Shown: positions 13,920 to 27,151, counted from the stretch's first letter. The stretch is DNA of 64,000 nucleotides from Echinarachnius parma (GCA_037951105.1 JBAMJV010003054.1:1-64000); one strand, 5' to 3'. The notes: generated by a model from the sequence alone, not told the origin. Numbers and translations are program-made.

Positions 13920-14227
13920 GAGAGACAGGGGCTCAGCCTAAGGTGCGCCTTGGGGGATGTGTGCCCCCAACCCCCCCCCCCCCCAAAAAAAATAAATAAA
14001 TAAATACAAATAAATCTGTACCACAGGTGCCCCCCAATACAAAAAAACATGGAATAATTGGATAAAGATAATCGACACAATCATATAATTTCATAGGTAG
14101 ATAACACAACTTTCGTCAATTAAATGTTGAAGATTTTATTTTTTGGGTCATCATCAGGTTTTCACCCTCATGAAAATACAAGGCCCCCGTGGTGCCCTCC
14201 CCATAAACGATCCTAGCTATGCCACTG
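13920..14227. mobile_element. Worn hAT-type MITE remnant (C-rich core, CTATGCCACTG end)
   Basis: A C-run followed by an A/AAT-rich tract (13970-14005) and the terminal CCTAGCTATGCCACTG at about 14212-14227 resemble the family defined at 45841 and 52869. The left end is unclear and no target duplication could be identified. Confidence 0.4.
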
Positions 14228-14319
14228 GAGAAAGAGATGACGTGGAGAATAGAATAATATGTCAGCATGTATTTAGTTAAATTCGACTCGAAAAGAAGAG
14301 AAATAACAATGGCTATTGT

Positions 14320-14800
14320 AATGTATAGTATTGCATCGTGTTAAACATGCAGGTAAGTATAATGGTTGCAATTATAATGTGAATGTCCGAATGAAGAAAC
14401 CAGTTTATATTCGCTGTCGTCAGTTAGATTATTACATTGTTACATAGCGTTAAACTGGACAAGTTATATAATTGAAACATGTATGATGTGAACCAGAAGG
14501 CCAAGCCATATAATGTGTATTGTAGTCGAATTGAAAGTATAGATAAATATCAGCATGACTATTGTAACTTTAGTACATGTATTGCATCGTGTTAAATTAT
14601 AATGGATACAATAATATGATGTGAACCAGAAACCATAATACTGTTCATTGTCAGTATAGCCAGTATAGAAATGTTGACAAAATACGAATACATTTTCTAA
14701 CTTATAGTATTACATCGTGTGATATTTGTCAACTAGTACAGTGGATTATATATGATCAGTGTACACGTAACGCCAGAATAAAGAAACCAGTAAAACTATA
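14320..14800. repeat. Degenerate tandem repeat, about four units
   Basis: The motif TATTGCATCGTGTTAAA and variants recur at about 14331, 14432, 14581 and 14708, each followed by an AT-rich stretch and a GATGTGAACCAGAA or GAATGAAGAAACCAGT segment. Spacing varies from 100 to 150 bp. Confidence 0.55.
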
Positions 14801-15340
14801 ATTATGTTTGACCTTCATACATGTCACATACGTCTGCAATTATTGTGAATATTGGCTTTTAAGTTGTATGCACCATGAAATGAGCTTTGTAAAAATATAT
14901 ATGTGGGAAAAATCGGCATATAACATTACTTATTGTTATTTTATTCATAATGACAAAGGCCCCTCGATATCACACCCTATTACGTATGTCCTAGTTCCAG
15001 CAATAACACAACATGGGCGTATAATATGCATGGCTGCTGATTCGGACCGCTGTCATTTATATTTATTATATATTTCTTTAAATGTTTACTCTTATGTTTT
15101 GTATTTTTTCTGTCAAATTAGTTATTCTACAGTCTAATTTTGTACAAGTTTTACAAATATATTTAATATAATTATTACTATTACATTATAACTATTTTCC
15201 TTAATACAAGTATGTAGTATATATATGCTACCTTGTAAAGGCTAAAGCACAGCGTCTAGAGAATATATCACTGTGATAAATGCGATATAAGCCCCACCTA
15301 ATATTATAAATTTCGGATCCCGTGACCCCCATCCCCGGCC
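14800..15340. other. AT-rich stretch, no gene seen
   Basis: The 109-codon frame at 14808-15137 has composition typical of AT-rich random sequence and no domain I recognise, so it is not called. Confidence 0.4.
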
Positions 15341-15341
15341 C

Positions 15342-15342
<1 letters not shown>

Positions 15343-15416
<74 letters not shown>
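15343..15416. repeat. (CA)n microsatellite
   Basis: About 36 CA dinucleotides without interruption. Confidence 0.98.
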
Positions 15417-15417
<1 letters not shown>

Positions 15418-15429
15418 TATGTGCACCAC

Positions 15430-17330
15430 CCCCATAAGTAATCCACTATGTTATTACACGATTTTGATATAAATTATTAGCGCTATCTTTATATAATTAT
15501 TACAAATGTCCCCTTTGATAAGTACAATATCATTATAACTGTTCTGAAGACAAACAAACGATGTTGTTGACAGTGAGATTTGCTTCCAATGTGTTTACTA
15601 TTTGGTGCACAAAAGTGACTGTCTTGTTTCTTGAAAGGACGAAATAAAAGCGATTATTCTGTTGTTGACTTTTAACATAATGAGGGGAAATCCAGCAATA
15701 ACAAGCACAATGTAACCAGTGTAAAACGACATGCATGACAGGGGAGCAGTGGGGGCACTGTGGTTCAGCGTGGCCTACTGAATGGGGGGTGGGGGGGGGG
15801 GGGGGGGTGGGTAGGGGGCACTTCCCTCCATTTTGTTTATGTTCTCTTAGCCGATACACGTATTTAGTCTACCTCTTATTTGGTCTATACTAATTTATGC
15901 CTGAGTGAAACTTCCATTTTCCAAACGCCAAACTGTTCCACAAACCATGCACAATGTAACCTTGATTCCACTCCCTATAACACTGCTCAGTATTGATCCC
16001 AATTATACGTTTAGTTAGTAGGCGAAGTGGGAGTACCGTAGACTAAATTGGATAAAACAAAATGGGGGACAAGCCCTCCCCCCCCCCCCCCCCCCCCCTC
16101 CTCCATAACCATGCATATACAACACTGATACTAAGTCCAGCGAACAAAATTGAGCACGTACAGTGTATTGTTTATTGTATTGTTGGCCACCACTGGGACC
16201 TCTTACTACCCCCACATTGCTTCGTGGCTACGCCATCCCTGCCCCTGACAATAGTCCCCGGGGTCTAATATACTAATGATCCATGGTGGTGGAGATGAAT
16301 AGAGGAGCAATCAAACGAGATATTTTCCCATCGTTTCATTCTATCTAGTATTGTCAACGACTTTTTGCCCAATTATCATAATTACCAGTCTTTCACAATG
16401 TTGTACAAATGTAAACAAGCTTTATTTTATTGGACTGTCTTTTTTTTTAATAAATCGTTTTGTCGCGTTGTAAATCGAATTCACTGAAGGCATGTAATTA
16501 TAGCTAATGTAAGTCTTAAGAACTCAAGGTTTACAAAATAATGAAAATATCGAACCCACGCAAGCCAACAGTTGAAAGGACTGTTTAATGATCCCATAAT
16601 CTTGATGCTACAGGTAGCAGGTTCAATTTTTTCATTTTTGAACAAGTGCCCCTCTGTCACTTCTTTTCCAAGTTCAATTGAATTGAATTGAACAGGTGGT
16701 CTATAATGACTGTGCTGTCGCCTACTAATCAATATGTTATTGCACGAGTAATACTTTGTTGATGATGCAGCAACCATAACGAGAGAGACATATAATATAT
16801 TGCATTCATAGTAAGAACATTTGCAGTCGATAAAAAGACGAGGAAATGAAATTGAATCATTAAGAAATAACGAAATACAGCATGATAAAGTATATAGCTA
16901 TATATTTCAGCACAAGAGAGGCTGCAAGAACAGGCGAAGATTATAATAACATGTCAGCAAATTTACAGACATAATTATACTAAACATATACCTTGTCTTT
17001 TATGCAGGAACTGAACCCGAATAATTAAATAATCATATCATTTAATTCTTCAGGTTAATTTCCTACATAAGGAACAAGGGGGGGGGGGGGGGGGGTGATC
17101 GTCCGGGTGTGATTGTCCAGGGAGTTAGTAGTCCGGATACGACAAAGGATATTTTAGGTATTAACAACTATTTTATAGTTCGATTTTACTAGAAGAACGA
17201 GTACATGAAGACTATCACTCATCGGGAGTCCTTAATTGTAACGAACTACCGAACACATTACATCTAAACTCCCAATTTTTTTGTTTGCATGTTCGAATCG
17301 CACTTCAATTTAGAATATAGAGAACAGTAA
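15430..17330. other. Intergenic stretch with G/C homopolymers, no gene seen
   Basis: Contains G/C runs at about 15785-15807, 16077-16098 and 17080-17095. The first two lie beside sequences such as GGCCTACTG and GGCTACGCCAT that resemble hAT-type MITE ends, but no complete element could be delimited. Confidence 0.4.
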
Positions 17331-17334
17331 ATTA

Positions 17335-17760
17335 TTCATCGCGAGGCATTGAAAAACCCAGCACATTATCTGAACATTCATTGCAAGTACATTTACCTTG
17401 CACAAACTATAGATCGATTCATTATGACAGGATAAAGACATACGGTATAGGCCTACATGTATGATGTGTATACGCAGACCATGAATTATTGATTTTTCGC
17501 AGAAACAAAAATCTTGGTATGTTGGTGACCGGTAGTAACACTGAAGCTATAATGTACTTACTAACTTGTCGCGGTGCCTTGAAACTCATCAATTACATAA
17601 TATCTTAACACCTATTGCAAATACCATTTACCTTTCACAAAAGAGATGGACGTTTGTGACGTATGCAGTCCATGAGATATCGATTTTTGGCAGAAACAAA
17701 ACCCTTGATGACTCAGATATATGGTGACCGGGAGTGACACTGAACACTGCTGAAACTTTG
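17335..17760. repeat. Two-unit degenerate tandem repeat
   Basis: Unit 1 (about 17350-17545) and unit 2 (about 17575-17745) share in order: a CATT(T)ACCTT-CACAAA block, ATGA..TAT.GATTTTT, GCAGAAACAAAA and a GGTGACCGG.AGT.ACACTGAA block. The period is about 215 bp and the interior has diverged. Confidence 0.55.
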
Positions 17761-17826
17761 AAGTTGACCACGCACCACCTGACCACTCAACACAGAAACT
17801 GGTCTTATAATTATGGAGTAACTTTT

Positions 17827-18001
17827 CAGTGGTATAGCTTTACTGGAACAGCGATGAGGGGGGGGGGGGGGGGGGGGGGCGTACAGGTCTTCCCAATAAT
17901 TAGACACAAACAATACCAAACATAAAGGGACCAAACATAAAGGGATGTGCCCCCAATAATGTATGTGCCTGCCCAATCAGCCCGACCACGCTACCCCACT
18001 G
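17827..18001. mobile_element. hAT-type MITE copy with poly-G run
   Basis: Left end CAGTGGTATAGCTTTACTGG, right end CCACGCTACCCCACTG. The core has a poly-G run (about 17858-17879), CCCAATAATTAG, AACATAAAGGG and GTGCCCCCAATAAT, shared with the copies at 45841 and 52869. No 8 bp target duplication could be recognised. Confidence 0.65.
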
Positions 18002-18009
18002 CATGGGTA

Positions 18010-19145
18010 TACCTTCCTGATTTGTTAAAAGTGGTGGTTACTTCTAAAGTGTCGCCTTTATATAGCCGCTGGACCCATTACGTGTAAGCCCGATATTGAT
18101 CTATATAAAGTTAATGCATTATTGGTAATTTAAAAATTAGTCGATGGACTAAAGTCAAGTAATGCGAGTTGAGCAGAGAATTGCTCGGAGTGTTCGGGCT
18201 TTATCAGGCTCTGGTTGAAAGGCGATTCGCCATAACACTTTTAGACTTAATAAATAATATTTTAGTATTGCACTGGTAATTACATGAACCACTAGCGATA
18301 AAAATAACATAATTCTAATGACATAATGGCATTTATGCTATACATGACAACAACAATCTACACTTACATGCTCTGAGCGATGCATTAATTGCAATGTAGT
18401 TGGTCCTTGTATTATACTCCTTGCTGTCTCAAACGCGAAGTCCAATATGCGAAATTACCCAAATTATTATTGATATCCAAACCTACAGTCGACTCCTCGG
18501 CATTGTCGGGAAATTATATAGCCATTAATATTTGACAGACGATGAATTGACCGAAAACCACTACAGGTAAATGGTGCGTGCTGCATGCTATATTGATTTC
18601 AATTATCGAACTGTCTAATAAATAGTCCCCGACCATGTCGACCTTGATAAGTCGTGTTGCTCACTTGCCGTAGAGAGAGGAACTGACTAAATGTGAAAAT
18701 ACACAATTCATGAAAAGAGAGAATATATAAAAAAAAAAAAAAAAAAATGCAGCACGATATACGATTATAGGAACAATTATCATTATATCTAAATTGATAT
18801 TTATGTTCGCCACTGAGGAGAGAATTCAACTGAAGACACAATAGCACTGTCAGTTCATTGATATCATTTAATGCAGATAATGGGAGCTATTTATATAATA
18901 TATTACATCAGACTCAGCCTTCAAGAAAGAATAAAATGATAGAATCAACACTCGCGTATTTCGCTATAATTATGAGAAAACATAATTATAACCGTTTCAC
19001 TAAATGCATAAAAGAGCAAATTCTATTAACCAGAATTCAGCTTTTGAGAAAGGACCAAAACATTAAAAAACAGCTTTCGCGACAAGAGAAAACAGGTCAG
19101 CACTAGGGCGGTTTCATTTGATTTGATGATATAGGAAAAGTGAAT
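18010..19145. other. Intergenic stretch, no gene seen
   Basis: AT-rich with a poly-A run near 18728-18747. No coding or mobile-element signature could be supported. Confidence 0.4.
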
Positions 19146-19201
19146 ATTTTGGTCTAATCTGAATCTGGGTCTACACAGTAAAAAAAAAATTAAACAACCT
19201 T

Positions 19202-19587
19202 TTAAAGGGACTTAGTACCATTGTCCAAATCCTCAAAATAAATGTTTCATTCTAGCGGTTCCCTCATACCTTGTTGTATTCGTATTAACAATAAAATGAT
19301 GGGACAGGTTTCGGTTTTTCAAATTTCCCTTTCGTTACAAAGATATGTACGATCGAAGTATTCAGATAAGAAAAACTCCGGGCGAGTTTTTCTTCTGTGT
19401 ACAAAGTGAGTGCAGTGAGTTATGGAATATCACTTTGCATTTTCGCTCATTACTTGGCCATGCAATGTCCATTTGACTTGAAATGTTCACACAATACCCT
19501 GTGGACATATGAGATAACAATAATATACATTGCATCAACCATTCATCACTTTTTGCTCATGTCAACAAAGTTACTAGATCCCTTTAA
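19202..19587 (+). mobile_element. TTAAAGGGA-ended MITE (copy A)
   Basis: Starts TTAAAGGGACTTAGTACC and ends TTACTAGATCCCTTTAA, an inverted pair of about 17 bp. The interior (GCGGTTCCCTCATACC, GGACAGGTTTCGG, ACCCTGTGGACATATGAGA) is found again at 23612-23935 plus 25622-25687 and, reversed, at 12150. No open frame of note, so non-autonomous. Confidence 0.75.
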
Positions 19588-19588
19588 A

Positions 19589-19835
19589 GAACCAAAAACG
19601 CTGTTTAAGCCGGTCCCTCTAACAACGTTGTTTACAATTTTGAACAACCAAGATGTTGGTTGTTCAAAATTCTAAACAATGTTGTTAGAGGGACCGGCTT
19701 AAACAGCATTTTTGGCTTTTTAAGCCGGTCCCTCTAACAACATTGTTTAAAATTTTGAACAACCAGATCTTGGTTGTTCAAAATTTTAAACAACGTTGTT
19801 AGAGGGACCGGCTTAAACAGCGTTTTTGGTTGTTT
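19589..19835. repeat. Four-module alternating palindrome
   Basis: A ~48 bp module (TTTAAGCCGGTCCCTC ... TTTTGAACAACC) occurs four times in alternating orientation: 19604-19652, 19656-19702 reversed, 19721-19764 forward, 19769-19815 reversed. The outermost flanks also pair (ACCAAAAACGCTG on the left, CAGCGTTTTTGGT on the right). It abuts the end of the MITE at 19587, and short TTAAACAAC / GTTGTTTAA motifs flank the whole composite at about 19190 and 19840-19849. Confidence 0.85.
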
Positions 19836-20324
19836 AAAAAGTTGTTTAATTGTTTTTTAACCTAAAGGTAGTTGTTTCTCTAGACTCTTTATACCATGTT
19901 TGACCATGTAAAGCTTAAATGCACGAATACAACCGTGAAGAAAAAACTTTCGCGCGAGAAGGAAAATATCTACATCAAGACGGTTTCAATTCAATGTATA
20001 TTTGTTTTAAATACTATTATGGAACAATACATAATTAAAGTTGGCCTATTTCATGCCTGGATGCATTTATCAGCTGTAAACAAGTTTGTTTGAAGGATAA
20101 TGATCATGTTCCAATGTTTGGCCTTGCAATAAATGATCTGAACGAATGAATACCAACACAGACGAGGTCAAAACAAAATAATGCAAAATAATAAAACATT
20201 CACGACTCACGAGAATATAATACAGCTCAGCTTTGCGATGGTTTCATTCGATTCAGAATTCCGTCCCTGATGTTATAATTAGGGGATTAGCAACAAGCGA
20301 TTTGTCCTATAATCTAAGGCCCCT

Positions 20325-21530
20325 GTCACTTTATGATAATACGAGTATTATACTGAAAGCTTTCTAACCTGATTATATAATATGAGGATGTTAAATGGTC
20401 TTTGGGCCTAGTTTGCCACGAAATAAACGAAGAATAAAGTAAATGCTGCAGGCAGACGATGAGACGAGGGCATACAAATCTTTGAGGGCTAATCATAATA
20501 GCCCATTTATATTTCATAACACTCCAAACTGTCTTACTTACTTGATTATGAGTATGAGTTGCTTGAAACTGATATTCCTCTGAAAGGTTTTACCATGCAA
20601 AACAATAATAAATGAATGAATGATTAGAAGTCAATGCAGACAGACGATGCGACGTGGACATAAAATTTAAATATCGGAGGAAGGGTCGTCTTTCCCCAAT
20701 CGATACGCGATCGCATATATCAGGAGTGACTGTACATGTGACGGTATACGTACATGTGAGATCAGCTGTCTTCTCTTGAAACTAGATAAATACAAATGAA
20801 TAACGTATACTGTAATCTGTCTTACTTACTTTAGTATGATATCGGTAGTTTGAAGGCAGAATATTCGTCTAACATGTTTTGCCGTGCAATATACGAACTA
20901 ATAAAGTCAATTCAGACAGACGAGGAGGCGAGGACAGAGCAGCGGCAGCTCCTATGTCCAGGGGTGGCAATCACCAAGGGATTGCCTAATATGTGTCTCT
21001 GTTCACACGATCCATTTTTAACATAATATAAGTATATTGTAAGCTTTCTTACTTACTTGATATGATGAGTAGTTTGAAGGCTGGTATTCCTCTGAAATGT
21101 TTCTTCATACAATGAACGAAATAATGACTGAATTCAATGCAGACAGACGATGAGACAGATATATCTCCGAGGAAGGACAACTATCCCCGATCGATACGCG
21201 ATCACATATCAGGTGTGACTCAGCTACATGTGAGATCAGCTGTCTATATAACACTGTGCAATCTTTTTTTGTTGACTTACTTGATTATGATATGATGAGT
21301 AGTTTGAAGGCTGGTATTCCTCTGAAATGTTTTTTTCTTCTTCATACAATAAACGAAAATAATGAATTAATTCAAGGCAGACAGACGATGAGACAGATAC
21401 AACTCTGAGGAAGGTCGAATTTCTCCAATCGATACGCGATGGCATATCAGGTGTGACTGTGCTACATGTAAGATCAGCTATTCTTCTGATAGTAATTCAG
21501 TACTATACTTGAAACTAGATAAATATAACC
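20325..21530. repeat. Degenerate tandem array, about five units
   Basis: Each unit holds in order: CTTACTTACTTGAT.ATGA, GTTTGAAGGCTGGTATTCCT, CTGAAATGTTTT, a CATACAATAAACGAA-like block, CAGACAGACGATGAGACAG, and in several units CGATACGCGATCGCATATCA then ACATGTGAGATCAGCTGTC. Units start near 20340, 20535, 20820, 21045 and 21270, with spacing of roughly 200-285 bp. Units four and five are closest to each other. No coding potential is seen. Confidence 0.8.
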
Positions 21531-21539
21531 GCCCCGGTT

Positions 21540-23605
21540 CGGTGCACGCCCCAAAAGGCAGCCACGATCACATGCATGGGTGACTTCACGATTGGAGCGC
21601 AGTTCATCAAGTCTGACATAATTCGTTTGTGTATTTTATGTACACGACCTTGCTAAATAAATAATAATTAAACTCAGATTCATACTCATACTGGTATCAT
21701 GTCATGATATCAAAGAGGAGAGGGGCCACGGTGGGGGAGCGCCCCTACCACTGCCCCCCAGGCCTTCCTGATGGGCAAAATGAAAACTATTATAACCTTT
21801 GTATATAGATTTGTTATTGTGGAACTGACCGTACACCCTCTCATCTTATGAAATATATACAATTCCCTCCCTCCAATGTTACCATTACTGGTTGACATAA
21901 TGCATTCATGGCTAAAGAGCAGTTCACTATGTATTTTTAGCTATTTGTCATGGAAAAAAAGTATTTCCTTTTGTGAGTTTCTCTACACTTCAACGTGTTC
22001 AAGGAGTAAATTCGTCCTTTGTAATTTATTTACAAGTTGTGTTCTTCTTAAAAACAGGAAATAGGCCTATTGATCAGCCATTCTCCATCAAGGTGAGAAG
22101 ACATACAAATACGCAAACGACATCGATGCGGAACGTTCCTAAGCAAAACAAGGAAACGATGTTAATACTTATACATTGAGGTCTTCGAAGAGGATTCAAT
22201 ATACTTTTCACACGATTATGACAAATATTTTGCACCATGGGCCTTGCTAGTAAACAAAATTATTTGTTTACCATCTTTTAAAACATGTGATTCATCTGTG
22301 TGATGCAATGTTTACTCTGTGAACGACCCGTAAAATCAACGAACTATATGAACTGCAGGGTATCTTTTCAAATCCCTTAACTCTAAAAACTTGGCGATCG
22401 TATCATAATTATTATACACGTCTTTGCCTAAATTTTGGAATTATGATAAATAATAATTATGTTGTAAAGTCAACTACAGTCCATCCCTATTCTGTATACT
22501 TTATTTGTACTTTAGTCTGTACACATAATACCGATTTTAAATTGATTACCTATGGCTATATGCTAGCAATTATAATTTTGGTTGGTGTCTGTCTCGGTAT
22601 ACAGTCATGTATAATCACAAACAAAGTCTCGTTTTACTTACGACTTTCGATTTTTTTTGGTGTGTGTAGTCGTGTTAGCTCATCCGTACAAACAAATAGA
22701 GGACGAAGATTAGACGCTTTGTTTGCAGTAGTCAAATATAATAGGATTAGCAGAGATCTTTATTGAAGTGTGTATAATGGTATACTCGATGGACACTCGA
22801 GATCTAGATGTGGTCGGGCTTGACAAGTCCTTGTGAGTGGTGACTCTCTATATAATACCGGAAATAAAATATATATGCGATACTAAAATAAAAGTGGATC
22901 AACATCCAATGACATCCACAAAAAAAGAGAAGAATTGAACTGATTAAAGATATTAGTTCCAGCTATCGATTTTTGTACTAACAAACGCAACAGATACACG
23001 TGACCAGATTACTGCACATGTATGTTTTTAAACATATTTCATAAGAACATGGAAGTTCGCAATTGATACAGAAACGTCCTCAGATTATATAGTTTAATTC
23101 AACTATAAACAGGAATGATATTATATTTCATTTATAAGAATGGTATTTGTTGGTGTTGGTTCCCTTTCAAATTAGTTTAGATTTTCTTGAAGGGTGTGCA
23201 CCGTGTAGTCAAAGAGCTGTTCAATATCCGAAATTATATCATGTCAATATGCCGATCAGATTTCAATTTAACATTTCACAAAAAGATAATCATTTCTTGC
23301 ATCAAATAAAAGGGGATAATATCCCATCCATTCATGCAATAGCGAGGCCGCACGGGTAAGTTTTATCTTCAGAAAAATCCTGGTCGATTTACTACGGCCA
23401 TAATCTTCTATTGTTCCCGTCGCCTTTCTACTCATTTTGACAATTGACAATCAACTGATATTATAATATCATCCAATATATAACGACCGATCATAAAGTT
23501 GGATTGGTTCCGTTTCATTTTAGTTAAAGTGTTTTTTTTTTAGGTACAAAGGTGCTACGATTGTATTCATTATTATTACATTAGTCAAATTGCAATTTAA
23601 TCCTT
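21540..23605. other. Intergenic stretch, no gene seen
   Basis: A fragment near 21715-21770 (CCACGGTGGGGGAGCGCCCC) may be a worn C-rich MITE. The 107-codon frame at 22443-22766 is hydrophobic and AT-driven with no homology I recognise; it is not called as a gene. Confidence 0.4.
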
Positions 23606-23937
23606 GACAGATTTTATTGGTATTAGTGCGCATTGTCCAAATCATCAAAATCCAATTATAGCGGTTCCCTCATACCTTGTTGTATTCGTATTAAAAATAA
23701 AAGCATGGGACAGGTTTCGGTTTTTCAAATTTCCCTTTTGTTAAAAAGATATTTACGATTAAAGTGTTCAGATGTTAAATTATCCAATGGACCGCGAAAA
23801 CCGTGTACAAAGTGAGTGCAATTAGTTAGTGAATATCACTTTGCATTTTTGCTCATTACTCGGCCATGTAACATCCATTTGACTTGAAATTTCCACACAA
23901 TACCCTGTGGACATATCAGATAACCACAATATACATA

Positions 23938-25621
23938 CACTGTTGGTCATAAAGTTGGAATATTTATTTTTTTAGATCCAACTTCATTCTTTTTCCCTAC
24001 TTTTGCGCCTAATGAACCATGTTGTACTAAAAATAATGATTTTATAATGTTTACAAACTACGAATGTACACTAAATGGTTGCATGAATTTGCATTAATTA
24101 ATGTAGCCTTTTGTTTTAAGCTTTGAAAGGCAGGACCTGTGATGATTGGCTCCTTTCTCTCTCCAAAGCGTATGTCCAACATGTCATCGTTATGGGTCAT
24201 TTCTCAGAGTTGGCTGTAAAATTTTCAACCAAAATTGGCACAGAGGCTCTCTAGGCCAAACTCCATCCAACGCCATTTGCTACACGCCAACCGACGCGTG
24301 TGCTCCACCAGGAAGGGGTGTCATCAAGCAATGTCCACTAGTTCATTGGAACATCGCAGATTACGGTCTGTAAAATACTCAGAGGTCATCGAGAGGAGGG
24401 TCAATTAAAGCCACGGGAATCTCTAGGACGTCCACAATTGACCACCAGGATAGATTATCGCAAATTGCGTAACCTGTGCCGTAGAAACCGGAGATGCCAA
24501 AAAGGAGCCTTCGCCGTCTACGAAGAAAATACTATGGAATCAACGCCTTCCGCCAAACTGTAGATCAGAGATCGCTCTAACATGGTCACCGAGCAAGACA
24601 AACTACTAAGTGTCCACCCCATACCATGCAACCAAGATTTACCGGGCGTTCCTGGACTAGGGAGTACAGAAGATCGCCGCCTGGACACTCGTGATATGTC
24701 ATCTTAATGGATACGAGCCATACCACCGTTGGGCCGTCACAACCTCAAGTCGTTTTGTGAATGCAGAAATCTTGGAGCTTCTCGGCACGTAATTGACGAA
24801 CCCTTTGTCTTCCATCTGTTTGGTCAAGGATGTTATGGCTCATATCCATTAAGATGACATATCAATGGTGTCCAGGCGGAAATATTCTGGGCTCCCTAGT
24901 CCAAGGACGTCCGGTAAATCTCGGTTGCATGGTTTGGAGTGGATACTTGGTAGTTTGTCTTGCTCGGTGACCACGTTAGAGCGATCTCTGATGTACAGTT
25001 TGGCGAAAGGCGTTGATTCCATAGAGTCTTCTTCATAGACGGCGAAGGCTCCTTTTTGGCACTTCCGGTTTATACGGCACAAGTTAAGCAATTTGCGATC
25101 ATTTATCCTGCTGGTCAATCGTGGACGTCCTAGAGATTCCCGTAGCTTTACTTGACCCTCCTCTCGATGACGTCTGAGGATTTTACAGACCGTAAGCTCC
25201 GATGTTCCAACGATATAGTGGACATTGCTTGTTGACACCCCTTCCTGATGAAGCACAAGCATTGTTTGGCGTATAGCCAATGGCGTTGGACGGAGTATGG
25301 CCTAGAGAGCCTCTGTGCCACTTTTGGTTGAAAATTGTACAGCCAACTCTGAGAAATAACACATAATGATGACCTGTTGGACATATACGCTTTGGAGAGG
25401 GAAAGGGGCTAATCATCAAAGGTTCTGCCTTTCAAAGCTCAAAACAAAAGGCTAAATTAATTGATGCAAATTTATGCAACCATTTATTGTACATTGGTAG
25501 TTTGGAAACATTATATAATCATTATTTTTAGTCTAAAATGATTCATTAGGCGCAAAAAACAGGAAAAAGAATGAAGTTGGATCTAAAAAAAATAAATATT
25601 CCAACTTTATGACCAACAGTG
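23938..25621. mobile_element. Tc1/mariner-derived fold-back element flanked by TA
   Basis: Ends CACTGTTGGTCATAAAGTTG and its reverse complement, flanked on each side by TA, the Tc1/mariner target. The left arm (23938-24723) and right arm (24834-25621) are inverted copies of about 786 bp with roughly 10% mismatch, separated by a 110 bp loop. Each arm carries the 5' half of a Tc1-like transposase gene. The element therefore looks like two inverted partial copies, not a whole transposon, and cannot encode a complete transposase. Confidence 0.85.
24849..25280 (-). pseudogene. Tc1-like transposase fragment (N-terminal DNA-binding part)
   Basis: An open frame of 143 codons in the right arm of the fold-back element. 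It has helix-turn-helix-like sequence (LVLHQEGVSTSNVHYIVG, then VCKILRRHREEGQVK) followed by GRPRLTSRINDRKLL, the GRPR-type linker typical of Tc1 transposases. The DDE catalytic core is missing. Continuing in this direction, the loop shows DQTDGRQRVRQLRAEKLQDF, resembling the DQ..RRVRQR...LQ.L segment late in Tc1 transposases, which suggests an internal deletion joining early and late parts. The inverted partner in the left arm (about 24146-24690, plus strand) is more worn. Confidence 0.7.
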
Positions 25622-26074
25622 TATATAGTATCAACCATTTTTATGACTTTTTGCACATGTCGTCAAAAAGTTACTAGATCCCTTTAAGCCTGAGTAAAAT
25701 TATCAACTTCAGAATAATTTCCGCTCTATTAATCACGCTATACCATCCTGTGTCATTATACCAAACGAGGCGTCAAATTAGATACATAATTTTTTTACAA
25801 TTATTTTCATTATTCAAAAGAAAATTAAATATAATGAAATTGAAACTCTCGTCTATACAATACAAGGAGTTGCCTTTATGGCATCATCAAGTTATAAAGG
25901 GAATGACGAGTCATCAATGATTATTGAAACTTCAATAATTTGTATGATAATCTTCTTTCAACAACTGTTTTTGATTATGGTCCAACAGAGCATGGTATTT
26001 GCTCACCTCAAGTTGTCTTTTATTAGGCCAAGCGGACAAGGAAACCTCTTGTTTGTTGAAAGGTTTGGGTTTAT

Positions 26075-27010
26075 GATTTTATTTATGATCTAGCGAACAA
26101 AATTATACCAGGAACAATAACAATAAAAAAAAACACGAATCTCAAAACCACAAAATGTGTAGCAATTTTATTGATTATTACCCAGCTAGCCACCTGACGT
26201 CGGGCCGATGTCGGAATTTGGTTGCCGGATGTCGGCCTATCGCCGTTGGCTCGAGGTTAAAATGTCCGCCAGCCCAACATCGTCACGACGTCATTTTTGT
26301 GATATATTGGCATAACGTCATTTTCCGACAATGGCCCAACATCATCTCATGACATGATGTTGGGCCATTGTCGGAAAATGACGTTATGCCAATATATCAC
26401 AAAAATGACGTCGTGACGATGTTGGGCTGGCGGACATTTTAACCTCGAGCCAACGGCGATATGCCGACATCCGGCAACCAAATTCCGACATCGGCCCGAC
26501 GTCAGGTGGCTAGCTGGGTATTCACGTCCAAAGTATCATTATTTTGAAATTTCGCCGGAAATGGGCCACGAATTCAGATCACACATAATTGTTGAAATAC
26601 GGTAACTCAGTAAAAGATGCATACTGTTTGCATCTATATGCGGATGTTACAAACAACATTACTCTGTCTCGATTTCCCAATATTTTTGTTATGTTATGTA
26701 TTTTATTTATGTTGTAAAAATTATAATTATCATTTACTATTTTTTGAAAGTATGGAATTATAATGAGTTTTTTTTAAATGAATTAGCGAATACAATCATA
26801 CGAGCAACAACAATGAAATTCAAAAGCTAATCTCATAACCGCAAAATGTGAAGCAATTTGATTTAATATTATTCACGTCAAAAGTTATGGGCCATAATAA
26901 TAATAATAATAATGCATTTTCCATATAAAATGTTCAAAAGCAGATTACACGTAATGGTTGAAATAACCGGATGCAGACTGTTTGTGCGGATGTCATAAAC
27001 ATGACAAACA
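26075..27010. repeat. Two-unit tandem duplication carrying a palindrome in one unit
   Basis: Unit A (about 26085-26179 continuing at 26520-26645) and unit B (about 26780-27005) share AGCGAA.ACAAT, CTCA.AACC.CAAAATGTG, AGCAATTT.ATT, ATTATTCACGTC, GTTGAAATA and ATACTGTTTG..GCGGATG.... Unit A is split by the palindrome at 26180-26519; unit B is uninterrupted at the same point. Confidence 0.7.
26180..26519. mobile_element. Near-perfect 340 bp palindromic element with ATT target duplication
   Basis: Ends ACCCAGCTAGCCACCTGACG and its reverse complement. The arms of about 170 bp (rich in GACGTC, GTCGGGCCGATG and TGTCGG motifs) differ at only a few positions, for example GTCGGCCTATCG against GTCGGCATATCG, so it is probably young. 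ATT flanks both sides, and the paralogous unit at about 26873 shows a single ATTATTCACGTC, that is, the empty site. No coding capacity; superfamily not assigned. Confidence 0.85.
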
Positions 27011-27128
27011 TCAGTTTCAACATTTTGTTTATTTATTATTATTGTTATTGTTTTGGTTTGGGAGAGTTGCTGCGGGATAGGAAAAATAAAAACAGGGCGA
27101 ACGAATGAAAACGAAACGAGGCCTATAG

Positions 27129-27151
27129 AGGGGGGGGGGGGGGGGGGGGTA
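27129..27151. repeat. Poly-G tract
   Basis: An uninterrupted G run of about 20 followed by a G-rich tail. Confidence 0.9.

Larger units (their letters stand above)
23612..25687 (+). mobile_element. TTAAAGGGA-ended MITE (copy B), interrupted by a Tc1/mariner fold-back
   Basis: Matches copy A at 19202-19587 closely from TTGTCCAAATCATCAAAAT through ACCCTGTGGACATATCAGA (to 23935), then resumes at 25624 (AGTATCAACCATTT) and runs to TTACTAGATCCCTTTAA at 25687. The left terminal repeat has decayed. The break coincides exactly with the inserted element at 23938-25621, so this MITE is the older of the two. Confidence 0.8.
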